A stretch of 64,000 bases of DNA from Proteles cristata cristata (Eukaryota; Chordata; Mammalia; Carnivora; Hyaenidae). The position numbers and the translations under genes were made by a program. The notes beneath the pieces are model-generated. The model made no database searches and had not been told where the DNA came from. It worked only from the letters and a program-made list of their open reading frames with translations. The DNA lies in contig JAESUZ010004136.1 in the NCBI GenBank assembly GCA_017311185.1, forward strand, positions 124,001-188,000. The letters run 5' to 3'. Numbering within the stretch: the first letter of the stretch is position 1; each line of letters begins with the position of its first letter. This document shows positions 42,581 through 53,263 of the stretch, in pieces.

Positions 42581-43071
42581 AGATATTGTGGGAGAAAGAG
42601 GAGGAACTTCTAATTCAGTGAGGAAGTCAGGAAATGCTACCAGAGGAAGGGGCCGCTTTCACTTTCTACCAGGAGTAGGAACTAGCTGGCACCCCCCCCC
42701 AAGAATACAAGACCCCCTAATGTGGAGGGTTTAGGGTGATCACCCTTGTTTCCCTGTTTTAGACCTTGCTCTGCTCTTATACACATGCTGAAAGTGTATT
42801 TACATCACTTGGATGCCCCCTCCCAACATGGCATGACAGCAAACTTCAAAGAATAATGAAACATTTCTTAATAGATGACACATCTTATCAAACAAGACCC
42901 CCCAAACCCCCAGTTTACCAAAAATATTTGCACATATATCAACTCATAGTTGTAAATTTGACCCAAAACCTTTCAGGAATTGCAAAAAGGGGAAAGAAAG
43001 GCTGGAGGGACAGGATCATCTGTGTTTTGGTCCTTATGGGACTGAGCACCCTAGCATGACGGGGAAGACAG
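42581..43071. other. flanking DNA without a recognised gene
   Basis: A poly-C tract (42693-42701) lies here. The 97-codon plus-strand frame at 42766-43059 has no recognisable content. Confidence 0.35.
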
Positions 43072-43771
43072 ACCCTGTGGTAGGCAAACCATGGCCCTCA
43101 AAGGTGTCCCCATCCTCATACCCAGAACCTACGAATATGTCACCTTACAAGGCAAAAGAGGCTTTGCAGATGGGATTAGGATAAGGATCTTGAGATAGAG
43201 ATTATCCTAGATTATCCCAATGGGCCGATGTAATCACAAGGGTCCTTCTTAAGAGGGAGGTAGGAGGGTAGAGCCAGAAAAGGAGATGGGACAGTGGAAG
43301 CAGAGCCCAGGCAGATCTGAAGATGCTACCCTGCTGGCCTGGACCACGCATGAGGGGCCACAAAGCAAAGAATGCAGGCAGTTCTAGAAGCTGGAAAACG
43401 CAAGGAAACAGATTCTCTCCTAGACCCTCCAGTGGGAACACAGTCCTGCCAACCTCTTGATTTTAGGACTTTTGACCTGCAGAGCTGGAAGACAATAAAT
43501 TTGTGTTGTTAAAAACACAACGAGGGGCACCTGGGTGGCTCAGTCGGTTGAGTGTCCAACTTCGGCTCAGGTCATGATCTTATGGTTCGTGGGTTTGAGC
43601 CCCGCGACGGGCTCTGTGCTGACAGCTCAGAGCCTGGAGCCTGTTTTGGATTCTGTGTCTCCCTCTCTCTCTGACCCTTCCCCACTCATGCTGTGTATCT
43701 GTCTCAATAATAACAAATATTAAAACACACACACACAACGATAAGTGTTGTCACGGCAGCAACAGGAAACA
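43072..43771 (+). mobile_element. MaLR/ERVL-type LTR interrupted by a SINE
   Basis: CATACCCAGAACCTACGAATA, TTATCCCAATGGGCCGATG, GTAATCACAAGGGTCCTTC, GAATGCAGGCAGTTCTAGAAG and AATAAATTTGTGTTGTT run in LTR order. The SINE at 43524 splits off the end (GTCACGGCAGCAACAGGAAAC). Non-coding, with no retroviral genes attached. Confidence 0.75.
43524..43727 (+). mobile_element. felid tRNA-Lys SINE
   Basis: GGGGCACCTGGGTGGCTCAGT inserted in the LTR. AAAAACACAACGA before; ACACACAACGA after, with the duplicate extended by CA slippage (43728-43742). Confidence 0.94.
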
Positions 43772-44719
43772 AACACACCCAACTATGTGTCAATTCTGTT
43801 TTGTCTTTAGGATCTCAGTGAGTTCCAGGACCTTCAAAAGAAGCCCTTGGAAATCAAGATGGCCTTGATCCTCATCACTGTTGCCCCCAAGGGAGACAGC
43901 CCAAGGCAAAGAGGTTGGAAGTACAACACGTCTTCACATTCACGCCTAATAAAAGGACTTAACTTTACTTGCAGCCTTCAGGTAATTGCCTCCCTTCTCC
44001 AGTCAGTTTTTCACATGTAAGTACAAATAGTATAGTTGGTTCACCAAGTCACCAGACTTGTCTCCAAATCTTCCTGAATCTTCCTCTCCTCCTCTATAGA
44101 GCTACGTGATGACTAACGTCCACATCTCCACAGCCAGAACCCTAAAAATCAACCCAAACTCTTTCTTCTCCTGAACCAACCCTGTCCAGTTACTCAATCC
44201 TGTTTATTTTATCTCCAAAAGTACTCATGAATCTGTCTCCCTACCCACTGCCGCTGCTTTCGCTTAGCAACTTACCCGTGTCTTCCTTGGATTGTTCTGT
44301 AACAACCTTCTAAGAAGTCTTATCGACAGACCAGATATGGAAGGAGGCAGGACTTCACTTTCCCAAACAGGACGCGGAGACACTGTAGATAGGAAATCCT
44401 GGGACCCCACACTCCATTACTTTAACAAATAAAAATTATTTCACATAAAACATTATACCCAGTGTGTAGCATCCAGTAAGAACATAGTAAAATATTTGCT
44501 TCACCATTGACCCACTAGAAAATCAGTAAATAAAACTGACCTCCCTGATGTATTTTAATACAAACCAGATAGGAGGTGACAAGGATAATGATAGTTATTA
44601 TCACCCTACTCGTGTGTTTCAAGACTGCTTTCCGAATGAATCATCTGCCCAAGTTGATAAATATCAAGCTACAAAAATAAAACCTGCATTATATAAAACT
44701 TGCAAAGTATCAAAATATA
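43772..44719. other. flanking DNA without a recognised gene
   Basis: Mixed composition. No exon, RNA gene or clear transposon recognised. Confidence 0.4.
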
Positions 44720-44965
44720 CTTCGGGGCGTCCATCAGTGGCCGGCCAAGATGGAAGTGGGCTGTGGCAGCAGGGACAACAGTGGCCGGTGGTACCATGGC
44801 CAGGGCTCAGGATGCGGGGATCCCAGACTGACAGCCAGAGAGCACAGTGGCCCAGCTCCTGAAGAGGGAGGGTTGGAGAAAGTGGAGGCAGCCGTCCACG
44901 CTGCTGGCTCCCTTGCCATTGGCTCCTGCACTCGTGCCTGACAGCCTCAGCAAAGGCCCTGCCCA
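44720..44965. other. GC-rich segment of unknown origin, possible retrocopy
   Basis: GC-rich block (GGGGCGTCCATCAGTGGCC to GGCCCTGCCCAACAGAG) between AT-rich flanks, followed by an A/AAT-rich run (44977-44990). A 63-codon plus-strand frame starts at 44750. The abrupt edges and A-rich end resemble a processed retrocopy, but I do not recognise a parent gene. Confidence 0.35.
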
Positions 44966-44994
44966 ACAGAGATCTTTAAAAATAATAATAAGGA

Positions 44995-45303
44995 GGGGTA
45001 CCTGGATGTCTCAGTCAGTTAAACATCCAACTTTGGCTCAGGTCATGATCTCATGGTTTGTGGGTTCAAGCCCCGTGCTGGGCTCTGTGCTGACAGCCAG
45101 CTCAGAGCCTGGAGCCTGTTTCAGTCTGACTCCCTCTCTCTCTGACCCTCCCCTGCTCACACTGTCTCTCTCTCTCTCTCAGAAATAAATAAAATATGAT
45201 GAGCACTGGGTGTTATGTGGAAACTAATTTGACAATAAACTCTTTGTAAAAAAAAAAAATAAATAAATAAATAAATAAAATATTTTTTAAAAAAATTTTT
45301 TTT
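44995..45303 (+). mobile_element. felid tRNA-Lys SINE with an L1 3' end in its tail
   Basis: The SINE runs from GGGGTACCTGGATGTCTCAG to about 45195. Then follow some 52 bases of L1 3' terminus (GATGAGCACTGGGTGTTATG to AATAAACTC; 45198-45247), poly-A and (AAAT)n. AATAATAATAAGGA flanks the whole unit (44981-44994 and 45304-45317). AAATAAATAAAAT on both sides of the L1 piece suggests a very short L1 landed in the SINE tail; one-step chimera formation is the alternative. Confidence 0.88.
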
Positions 45304-45317
45304 AATAATAATAAGGA

Positions 45318-45535
45318 GTACCTGGGTGGCTCAGATGGTTAAGCGTCTGACTGTTGGTTTCAAGTCATATCATGATCTCACGGTTTGTGGGTTCAAGACC
45401 CGCATCAGGTTCCGCACTGATAGTGCAGAACCTGCTTGGGATTCTTTTTCTCTCTCTGACCCTCCTGCTCTCTGGCTCTCTTTCTCTCTCTCTCTTTTGC
45501 CCTCCCAAAATAAATAAATACACTTACAAAAATTT
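45318..45535 (+). mobile_element. tRNA-Lys SINE, older type
   Basis: GTACCTGGGTGGCTCAGATGG, GACTGTTGGTTTCAAGTC and TCCGCACTGATAGTGCAGAAC, with an A-rich tail. It directly follows the preceding SINE's target duplication. Confidence 0.92.
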
Positions 45536-45606
45536 TTAAAAATAATAATGATACTTTGCTTAACATACATGAGGAAAAAATTATTATTAAAATTATGATT
45601 TGCCTT

Positions 45607-45819
45607 GGGGCGCCTGGGTGGCTTAGTCGGTTAAGCGTCCAACTTTCGCTTAAGTCATGATCTCGCGGTTCGTGGGTTTGAGCCCCACGTCGGGCTCTGT
45701 GCTAACTGCCAGCTCAGAGCCTGGAGCCTGTTTCAGCCTGTGACTCCCTCTCTCTCTGACCCTCCCTGCTCACGCTGTCTCTCTCTCTCTCTCCTAAAAA
45801 TAAATAAAACATTAAAAGA
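45607..45819 (+). mobile_element. felid tRNA-Lys SINE, TCGCTTAGG subfamily
   Basis: GGGGCGCCTGGGTGGCTTAGT with subfamily markers. Target duplication AAAATTATGATTTGCCTT (45589-45606) recurs at 45820-45837 with one change. Confidence 0.95.
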
Positions 45820-45844
45820 AAAATTATAATTTGCCTTTAATACC

Positions 45845-46560
45845 TGCAACAAACTGAATTACACCACCGCAAAATTCATACATTGAAGCTCTAACCCCCG
45901 ATGTGATGGTATTTGGAGACAGGCCTCTGGAGGATCATTAGGTTTAGAGGTTACCCTCCTGATGGAATTAGCATCCCTAGAAGAAGAGACGCCAGAGCGC
46001 TTATGTTGATGCCCAACCTTGGGAGTTTCCAGGATGAAGGGCGAAGCTGGCCCTCCTACGTGGAAGGTTAGGCGAGATGGAAGAGAAAGGCAAGACCCTC
46101 CAGACTGGCCACAACGAGGGAACTTATGGGCCTCGGCGGGGCTCAGCCACATATATAGCCCAGAGTGACACATTCCCATGTCAAGACCACATCCTTGAAG
46201 TGACCCCCCCAGCCCCCAGTACAGGAAAGGTGTGGAAACATGCAAACAGAAAAGAGGGGAGGGCATAAGGAGCCTCTCCTTTTGCTGAGGTCTAGCTCAT
46301 GAGTCAACAAGCAGTCATGTCTTCTCAATGGCCTCCTCCAACTACTTGCTCTCGCTCTCTCTCTCTCTCCTTCCTCCCCCCCTCCTCCCATATATGAGCA
46401 CACAGCAAAAGCCATGTATAAGCCAGGAAGACAAACTTCACCAGAACCCACCCATGTCGGCACCCTAAGGTCAGACTCCCAGCCTCCAGAACCATGAGAA
46501 ACAAATTTCTACTGTTTAACTCCCCCGGTCCATGGCACGGCGTCCACTAACTAATATACT
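45845..46560 (+). mobile_element. MLT1-type LTR split by about 330 bases of other sequence
   Basis: The 5' part (AACCCCCGATGTGATGG, ATTAGGTTTAGAGG, AGAAGAAGAGACGCCAGAG) stops at about 46005. The rest (GCTCTCGCTCTCTCTCTC, AAGCCAGGAAGACAAAC, CCTCCAGAACCATGAGAAAC) resumes at about 46345. The segment between does not look like the LTR. An old non-coding relic. Confidence 0.75.
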
Positions 46561-47271
46561 ACCTCAACACGGCTTACAGTCAATGAAGAACTAGCTCGAG
46601 GAAAATATACTTCTTGCCCGATGACAGTAGGAATAGAAATAAAAATACATTTTTTTTCTATTCCTTGTAGTAAGTTCCTATGCTTTTTACACCAAAGCTC
46701 TGACTCATTAATTAGCATCAATTCTGAACCTCAAAAGAAAGTAAATTTGCAACCTGCTTGGCAAGAATTGCAGTTATGTTCAGTGACAAATTAAAGGCTC
46801 ATCTTCTTCTTAATATACACAAAAGCAAATAAAAATTTAATCATTTTAAAAAGTTATGTTAGATTATGTGGTTTAGAAGCCGTCAAAAAAGGGTTGTTTC
46901 AGGTATTTAAAAAAAAAACTAGGGTTAGATTGGGTTGATTAAAACTTTGTGTGGACCTAACAGAAGGGTAGGTGAAGGAGGGTCTGGAATATACCTGACT
47001 ATCAAAGCCATTTTAGGGGGAAAAAAGATATTCACTCTCAAATTTGTTCAAAACGAAGACAGTGTTTCCTTTAGACTCTGGTTACAAGAAACAGAGAGCC
47101 CAGCCAGTATATTCAGTGAAAACAGAATCATAGGAATGTTCCTTTCATTCAATAACCCGGGAAAAGTTGAACAACCTACCTCCAAAAAAGACGGAATCTT
47201 TGTGGAGCGGCAAGAAAAAATAATCAGATCTATAATAGAATCAGTTTAAGAACCTTTACTTTACTGACCTG
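46561..47271. other. flanking DNA without a recognised gene
   Basis: AT-rich. The 104-codon plus-strand frame at 46935-47249 has no recognisable protein content. Confidence 0.35.
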
Positions 47272-47635
47272 TGGCTACGGTCTGAACGTTAATGCCTTCC
47301 CCAAAATTCACCTATTGAAATCCTACTGCCCCAGGGCAATGGCATTTGGAGGCCAGGCCTTTGGGAGCTGGAAAGGGCCATGAGTCTGGACCCCTCACGA
47401 ATGGGCTTAGGGCCGTTGTAAGAGATACCTCAGAGCACTCCCCTGTGCCTTCCAGCACGTGAGGGCACAGCAAGATGTCATCTATGAACCAGAGGAAGGG
47501 CCCTCCCTAGACATTGACTCTGCCAGTGCCTTCATTTTAGACTTCCCACCCTCCAGAACTGTGAGGAAGAAATTTCTGTTGTGCGTAAGCCGACCAGTCC
47601 CTGGTATTTCTGTTACAGCAGCCTGAGGGCACTGA
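47272..47635 (+). mobile_element. MLT1-type LTR
   Basis: AATTCACCTATTGAAATCC, GGCAATGGCATTTGGAGG, CCAGGCCTTTGGGAGCTGG, CCTCCAGAACTGTGAGG and TTACAGCAGCCTGAGGGC run in MLT1 order to the end. Ancient, non-coding. Confidence 0.8.
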
Positions 47636-48479
47636 TGTCTGTTATTAGGAAAATTCACCTGATCTCCACTCGTCCACTTCTTGCCTTCACAACCAACTTG
47701 CTTACTCTCACCCCCATTTGTCTATTACATGCGTCTCCATAGACAGGTTTCCCCGTCCACAGATCCTACTTACTCATAATTTTTTCCTTAGAAATTTGGC
47801 TGGCCATGACCACACATGGCCCTGGGTGATTCTCGCAGCCCCTTTCCATCTTCACCTTCCATAAATAACAGCCTTATTCTTTTCCAGTTCAGAAAAACAC
47901 ACTGGTCAGCCCAACTCAACTCTTCACATCTCTGGGTCACTGGTGTACTTCTTCATCGTCCTGAAGTCAGGTCTCTGCAGGTCTGGGGGGTGGGGGGAGG
48001 GGACACCCTTCCACAGAGGCTGTGGCCAGGCAGGCATTTGATGGCTTGACCTACGGAGAATATTCAGGGAAGCTCAAAAACAAAAAGGAGGGAAGGGCTA
48101 TGCTTGCCTTTTAAATCCAGATGTCACAGACCAAAATCTGACAATAGAGAAGATGTGGCTATGGGTTGTTTTTTCCCCTTTTAAATTAAATTTAAAATAA
48201 ATTAAAACAGAAGTATACGTATATTCATGTCTTTAAGATATGCTGTTGCCATTACTAAGAAGCAAAAGTAAATAAGGATAAAGAAGCCACAATGGTCTCA
48301 AAGAAAGTTCTCAGCTTTTAACAGTTGGAAAACGGTGAGTTCTGAGCAACGGTGCAAAGATTTGTGTATGTGCTGTCCAACAGAAATTTAGCGAGAATTG
48401 CAAATGGGAGCATAATTTCTACATGCATAATTTCACACTTTCTGGTAGCTACATTTTATAATAAGGGGGCTATTTTAGT
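47636..48479. other. flanking DNA without a recognised gene
   Basis: Contains a G-rich GGTCTGGGGGGTGGGGGGAG stretch (about 47980-47999). No gene recognised. Confidence 0.35.
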
Positions 48480-48772
48480 AATATATTTTACTTAACCTAA
48501 TTTAACTAAAATATTATTATATTTATAAATATGTACAATTACATTTATGACATAATTATTATAAAATAGAAATGTAAGATGTATTTATAATATATAATTA
48601 GCCCTGTTTATAATCAAACGTTGAAATTAATATAATTATTAAATTCTATAAAAATAATATTACAATTGTAAATATTTGTAATTATAATGATTATATTCTG
48701 GATAACCGTAATACATAATATAATCATAATACCATTATAAATATAATATTATTATGGTATTATTATCCTAAA
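48480..48772. repeat. AT-rich low-complexity tract
   Basis: Nearly 300 bases of ATAATATTATA-type words. It ends with a perfect 10-base inverted repeat, ATAATACCAT at 48726-48735 and ATGGTATTAT at 48754-48763, with an 18-base loop. The edges against GC-average DNA are sharp. Confidence 0.8.
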
Positions 48773-49212
48773 CAGCAGATCCGCTCATCTCCAGTGAGAA
48801 CAGGGTGCGGGCAGCCTGGAGAAGGTCGCGACGCAGGTGGAGATGAATGAGTCATCACAGAGGAAGGGAAGAAGTGGACAGAAGATGGGGAAGGGAGAAA
48901 GAAAGCAAAGAAAGAAAGATGTGAACTTGGAGGAATGGAAGCGGTGAGTGTAGGGACCACAGGGCGAGGGGATTTGAACAGCAACAGAAAGGCCACTGCG
49001 GTGCGCAGAAGCGAGCAGGTGGGCAGGGGCCTCTGGGCATGCCCACAGAGAGCAAAAGGCAAGAGCCTGGGAAATTCACGGAGGCAGGTATCTGCACGCG
49101 CTGGAGCCAGCCAGGCCCAGAAGAGCAGTTCGTAAACATCAAGAGCTGGAAAAATCAACAGAGCAAGGTCAACGACAAATAGAATATGTGTTGCTTTACA
49201 TCAACAAATTAA
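48773..49212. other. flanking DNA without a recognised gene
   Basis: Purine-rich on the plus strand at 48840-48940. No gene recognised. Confidence 0.35.
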
Positions 49213-49229
49213 TACAGTTGCTTCATCTT

Positions 49230-49458
49230 TTTTTTTTTAATTTTTAAATGTTTTTTATTTATTTCTAGGAGAGAGAGAGAGAGAGACAGCGTGAGCAGGG
49301 GAGGGTCAGAGAGAGAGGGAGTCACAGATTGAAACAGGCTCCAGGCTCCGAGCTGGCAGTCAGCACAGAGCCCGACGCGGGCCTCAAACCCATGAACCGC
49401 GAGATCATGACCCAAGCGAAAGTCGGACGCTTAACCGACTAAGCCACCCAGGCGCCCC
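49230..49458 (-). mobile_element. felid tRNA-Lys SINE, TCGCTTAGG subfamily
   Basis: Reverse copy with subfamily markers (GAAAGTCGGACGC, GGCAGTCAGCAC, GAGTCACAGATTGAAAC). Exact 17-base target duplication TACAGTTGCTTCATCTT at 49213-49229 and 49459-49475, which marks it as young. Confidence 0.96.
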
Positions 49459-49475
49459 TACAGTTGCTTCATCTT

Positions 49476-51229
49476 CTTGAGCTGCTGGTAATTGTTCTGT
49501 GCGAAGCCCTCACATCAGGAGGAAATAATTGTTGGGCAGGTTTTTCAGGAGTGAAGACAAGACTCACCCTAATGAAAACCGAGCCAGTAGTTCAAGCCAC
49601 GAACAGTTTTGTGTGTTGTCTTTGTTTTGTGTTGTTTTCACGTGTCCTTGGCCATAATTATCCTTTTTCAGTGGACGGAGGGTTCAAGAGCTTCAGCGGA
49701 AGATGTTTCCCTGTTTCAGATGCAACAACAAAAAAAGTCTTGCGGCAAATCTACCCCAGGCTAATGCACTGGCTCCTCGCTCCACGGAGGGGCTGGCAAC
49801 GCACTGGAGGGGCAGGGAGGTGGTTTTCCCTCCATTTACAATGACTCATCGAACAAGGAGCTGCGCCTTCACCATTTTACAGACACGCGTGGTACAAGTT
49901 GTGCCCATTAGCGGGAGCTACCAGGGCAGGGAAGTGCCCTTCAGTATGAGTAACAGAAAGGACCTGAAATGAATGGAACCGACTACGTGGAGACGAATGG
50001 AAGAAAGAGCCTTCGTTACACAGAAAAGAAATTGGAGCCCCTGCTATTATTACTCCATCCAATAAAAACACGCGTGGGAGCTCAAATAAACCCAAACAGA
50101 GATGTAATGTTGTAATGGGGTACCTCTTAAAACTTAAAGTGAAAAGGTAAAAACATAACGTTAAAGAGCATTTAATGACATGAAAAGATGTCTCTGATAT
50201 TTTGTTAAGGGGGGGAGGTTGTAAACACAAAGGTTCTCTATTATCTCATTTTTGTTCATTTTACGTAACTAAGTGTGCCCAGAAAACGCTGGACGGGGGC
50301 ACACTACAGCGTCAACAGAGTTGGGATGATGGTGGGTTTGTATTTTCCTTTCGATCCATATTTTCCACATTCTCTACACTACACATCATCGTAACAAGAA
50401 AACTCTTCTGTAAAGCAGAAGGGTGCTCTGGTTTTGAGGTGGCCGGCTAATAACTCGCCCCACGTCACCTCATCCACGCCATCCGGGCTCCATCTGGCTC
50501 AATAACAGCCCTTAAAAGTGGCAGCTGTACTTGTCCCTCCAATGGTCTTTCATTTGCACCGTAGAGAAAGGTGCAAGGAACCGTGGGGAAGCCATGCACA
50601 GTTTGTAGGACGAATTTTAGAGTGTGGGTGTTTGTTTTGTTTCCCTCACATTTTAAAGAATGTGCCTGGTAACACCCCACAGCTGTTGACAAGAGCCTGA
50701 GGGTGTGGAGAGGTCGGTTCCCAGACTGCTGAGGCCTGCTCAGAGAGAGACAGAGTCCCCCCCACCCCATCCCATGGGACTCTTGTTGGTCAGGAACCAA
50801 GGGGGCGGGGCTCCCCAAAGCTCACCTCCAAGCTAAGCACGGAGAATTTCACCTCTCCCTCCTGTTTCCCTCCTCGCCCCGCCCCCCCTCCCCATACATA
50901 CATGGCCTTCATAAAATTCCAGGGGTCTACACAATAGATTTTGCTATTTGGAAAATGCTCATGTCTGACCTTTGTAGACCTTCCATTTTGTCTTTCTTTT
51001 GCTTTTCAACATTTCAGCTGAAAATGGAGAATTCAATTTTATTCCTGCGGCTGCATGAATGCTCAGCAAAGCTCACTGAAGACATCAGAGATCTGTTCTA
51101 CAGAGGCTTTCGTTTCTCATTAAGATAATTCCCATTTGCATCCCTCGATATTAATTATTTAATAAAAAGTAAAGCAGAAAGTGACTTAAATTTTTAGAAC
51201 CTCAGGTAAAATTAATGCACACTTTTAAA
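49476..51229. other. flanking DNA without a recognised gene
   Basis: Overlapping short frames on both strands, none convincing. Sequence at about 50110-50430 loosely resembles an ancient L1-type 3' UTR (GGGATGATGGTGGGTTTG), unconfirmed. Confidence 0.35.
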
Positions 51230-51570
51230 ACTTAAAATTGTATCTATGCATAGAAAGATGGTACAGATATGTTGAATAGAAACATTTGAAAGGAGATAAA
51301 ACACAATATGCAAAATGATCCCCTTTAAAAACTTGTGTTATATATACATACATTCAAATGTTTGAAAAGATGTTTACCAAGGTGTCAACAATGGGTTTTG
51401 CTGAATGGTAGGACTTTTTTCTTCTTCATCTCTCTCTCTCTCCCTCTCTCTGTGGCTCATATACACACGCACACACACACACACACATACACACACACTC
51501 TTGATGTATTTTCTATCTTTTCTATGTGCACATGTTGAGCAGTGTTTTTATTTAATAAAATAAACACAAT
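51230..51570 (+). repeat. ancient LINE-like 3' remnant with (CT)n and (AC)n
   Basis: CAAAATGATCCCCTTTAAAAA, GATGTTTACCAAGGTGTCAAC and TTGATGTATTTTCTATC resemble an old L1-type 3' UTR. A CT run (51429-51451) and an (AC)n microsatellite (51462-51499) sit inside. Confidence 0.4.
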
Positions 51571-51748
51571 CCAAATTGTATCACCAAAGCACCTATACTA
51601 TACCTAACACATAGAAGACACTTAATAAACATTTAACAAATGTAATAAACATCTAATTGTATTGGAAATTAACACTAGGCAGCATTTATTGTGTTTACTG
51701 TAGGCCAGATGCTATACTAAAAGTTAAATATATATTATCTCATTTAAA

Positions 51749-52201
51749 TGTTTGTTTCTTGGGGTGCCTGGGTGGCTCAGTCGGTTAAGCATCTGACTTC
51801 AGCTCAGGTTATGATCTCACGGTTTATGGGTTCGAGCCCCACATTGGGCTCTGTGCTAACAGCCAGCTCAGAGTCTGGAGCCTGTTTCAGATTCTGTGTC
51901 TCCCTGTCTCTCTGACCCTCCCCTGCTCATGCTGTCTCTCTCTCTTTCTCAGAAGTAAATAAAATATTAAAATATTTTTTTAATTAAATGTTTATTTATT
52001 TATTTTGAGACCAAGAGAGAGTTCTTATATGTGCCTGAGAGGGGGGAAGGGCAGAGAGAGAGGAAGAGAGAGAATCCCAAGCAGGCTCCAGGCTGTAAGC
52101 ACAGAGCCAGACAAGGGCCTCTGTCCTACAGACCATGAGATCATGACCTAAGTCAAAATCAGGAGTCGGACAATTAACCAACTGAACTACCCAGGCACCC
52201 C
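51749..52201 (-). mobile_element. tRNA-Lys SINE (outer), with another SINE in its T-rich end
   Basis: The reverse SINE body runs from about 51985 to the end CTACCCAGGCACCCC at 52201. The 18-base duplication TATATTATCTCATTTAAA at 51731-51748 and 52202-52219 flanks this SINE together with the plus-strand SINE at 51761, so the outer one landed first. Confidence 0.9.
51761..51978 (+). mobile_element. felid tRNA-Lys SINE nested in the T-rich end of another
   Basis: GGGGTGCCTGGGTGGCTCAGT to AAATAAAATATTAAAA. TTAAATGTTTGTTT before and TTAAATGTTTATTT after fit its own target duplication within the outer SINE. Confidence 0.92.
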
Positions 52202-52279
52202 TATATTATCTCATTTAAACCCTACAACAATACTACTAGATTGGTACTATTATTCTCCCCTTTTAAAATGATGATTAAG

Positions 52280-52505
52280 GGGCGCCTGGGTGGCTTAGTC
52301 GGTTAAGCAGCCGACTTTCGCTTAGGTCATGATCTCGCGGTTCGTGGGTTCGAGCCCCGCGTCGGGCTCTGTGCTGACTGCCAGCTTAGAGCCTGGAGCC
52401 TGTTTCAGTCTGTCACTCCCTCTCTCTCTGACCCTCCCCTGCTCACGCTGTCTCTCTCTCTCCTAGAAATAAAAAAATATATAAAAAATAAAAAATAAAA
52501 AAAAT
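52280..52505 (+). mobile_element. felid tRNA-Lys SINE, TCGCTTAGG subfamily
   Basis: GGGCGCCTGGGTGGCTTAGTC with all markers. Exact target duplication AAAATGATGATTAAG at 52265-52279 and 52506-52520. Confidence 0.96.
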
Positions 52506-53050
52506 AAAATGATGATTAAGATGGAGAGCGTTTAAAAACCAAAGCAAATTCCAGAACACTAGACAGGGAGTGGTTTTGATTATAAAATCCAGAAAGATTT
52601 TTTGATACAGTTAGATTAGGGTCTACCATATTTGTAACTATTTCCTATTCATCGCCTTTGTTATTAGTTTCTTTTTTCTCCCACTCTTTTCTGCCTTGTG
52701 CTTTGAGCATTTTATGATTCCATTTTTTTCTCCTCTCTTAGAATATCAGTTACACTTCCTTTTCTAATTATTTTTTTTGGTGGTTGCCCTTGAGTTTGCA
52801 ACATGCATTTACAACCAATCCAAGCCCTCTTTTACGTAGTGTCATAACACAGCACAGACAATGCAAACAACTTAAAACAGCGTTCTCCCAGCTCTTCCCT
52901 CCTGTTCCTTATAACTTTGCTATCATTCATTTTACTTATCTATAAACAATGCTCACTGATTACATTCCTGCTATTGTTGTTTTGAACCAACTGTTATCTG
53001 CTTAGATCAATCAAGAATGAGAAAAATAAACATAAAAAAAAGAAAGTTAA

Positions 53051-53263
53051 GGGGCGCCTGGGTGGCTTAGTCGGTTAAGCGTCCGACTTTCACTCAGGTC
53101 ATGATCTCGCAGTTCATGGGTTCAAGCCCCGCGTCGGGCTCTGTGCTGACTGCCAGCTCAGAGCCTGGAGCCTGTTTCAGTCTGTGACTCCCTCTCTCTC
53201 TGACCCTCCCCTGCTCACACTGTCTCTCTCTCTCTCCTAGAAATAAACAAAACATAAAAAAAA
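53051..53263 (+). mobile_element. felid tRNA-Lys SINE, TCGCTTAGG subfamily, with extra 5' sequence
   Basis: GGGGCGCCTGGGTGGCTTAGT with subfamily markers. The duplication AAGAATGAGAAAAATA lies at 53013-53028 and 53264-53279, so 22 A-rich bases (53029-53050) sit between the duplication and the SINE head. They resemble a SINE tail. Confidence 0.93.

Larger units (their letters stand above)
51670..52535 (-). repeat. MIR split by three SINEs
   Basis: MIR in reverse begins at about 51675 (GCATTTATTGTGTTTACTG, GGCCAGATGCTATACTAAAA). It is cut at TATATTATCTCATTTAAA, resumes at 52202 (CCCTACAACAATACTAC, TACTATTATTCTCCCC) and is cut again by the SINE at 52280. Confidence 0.7.
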
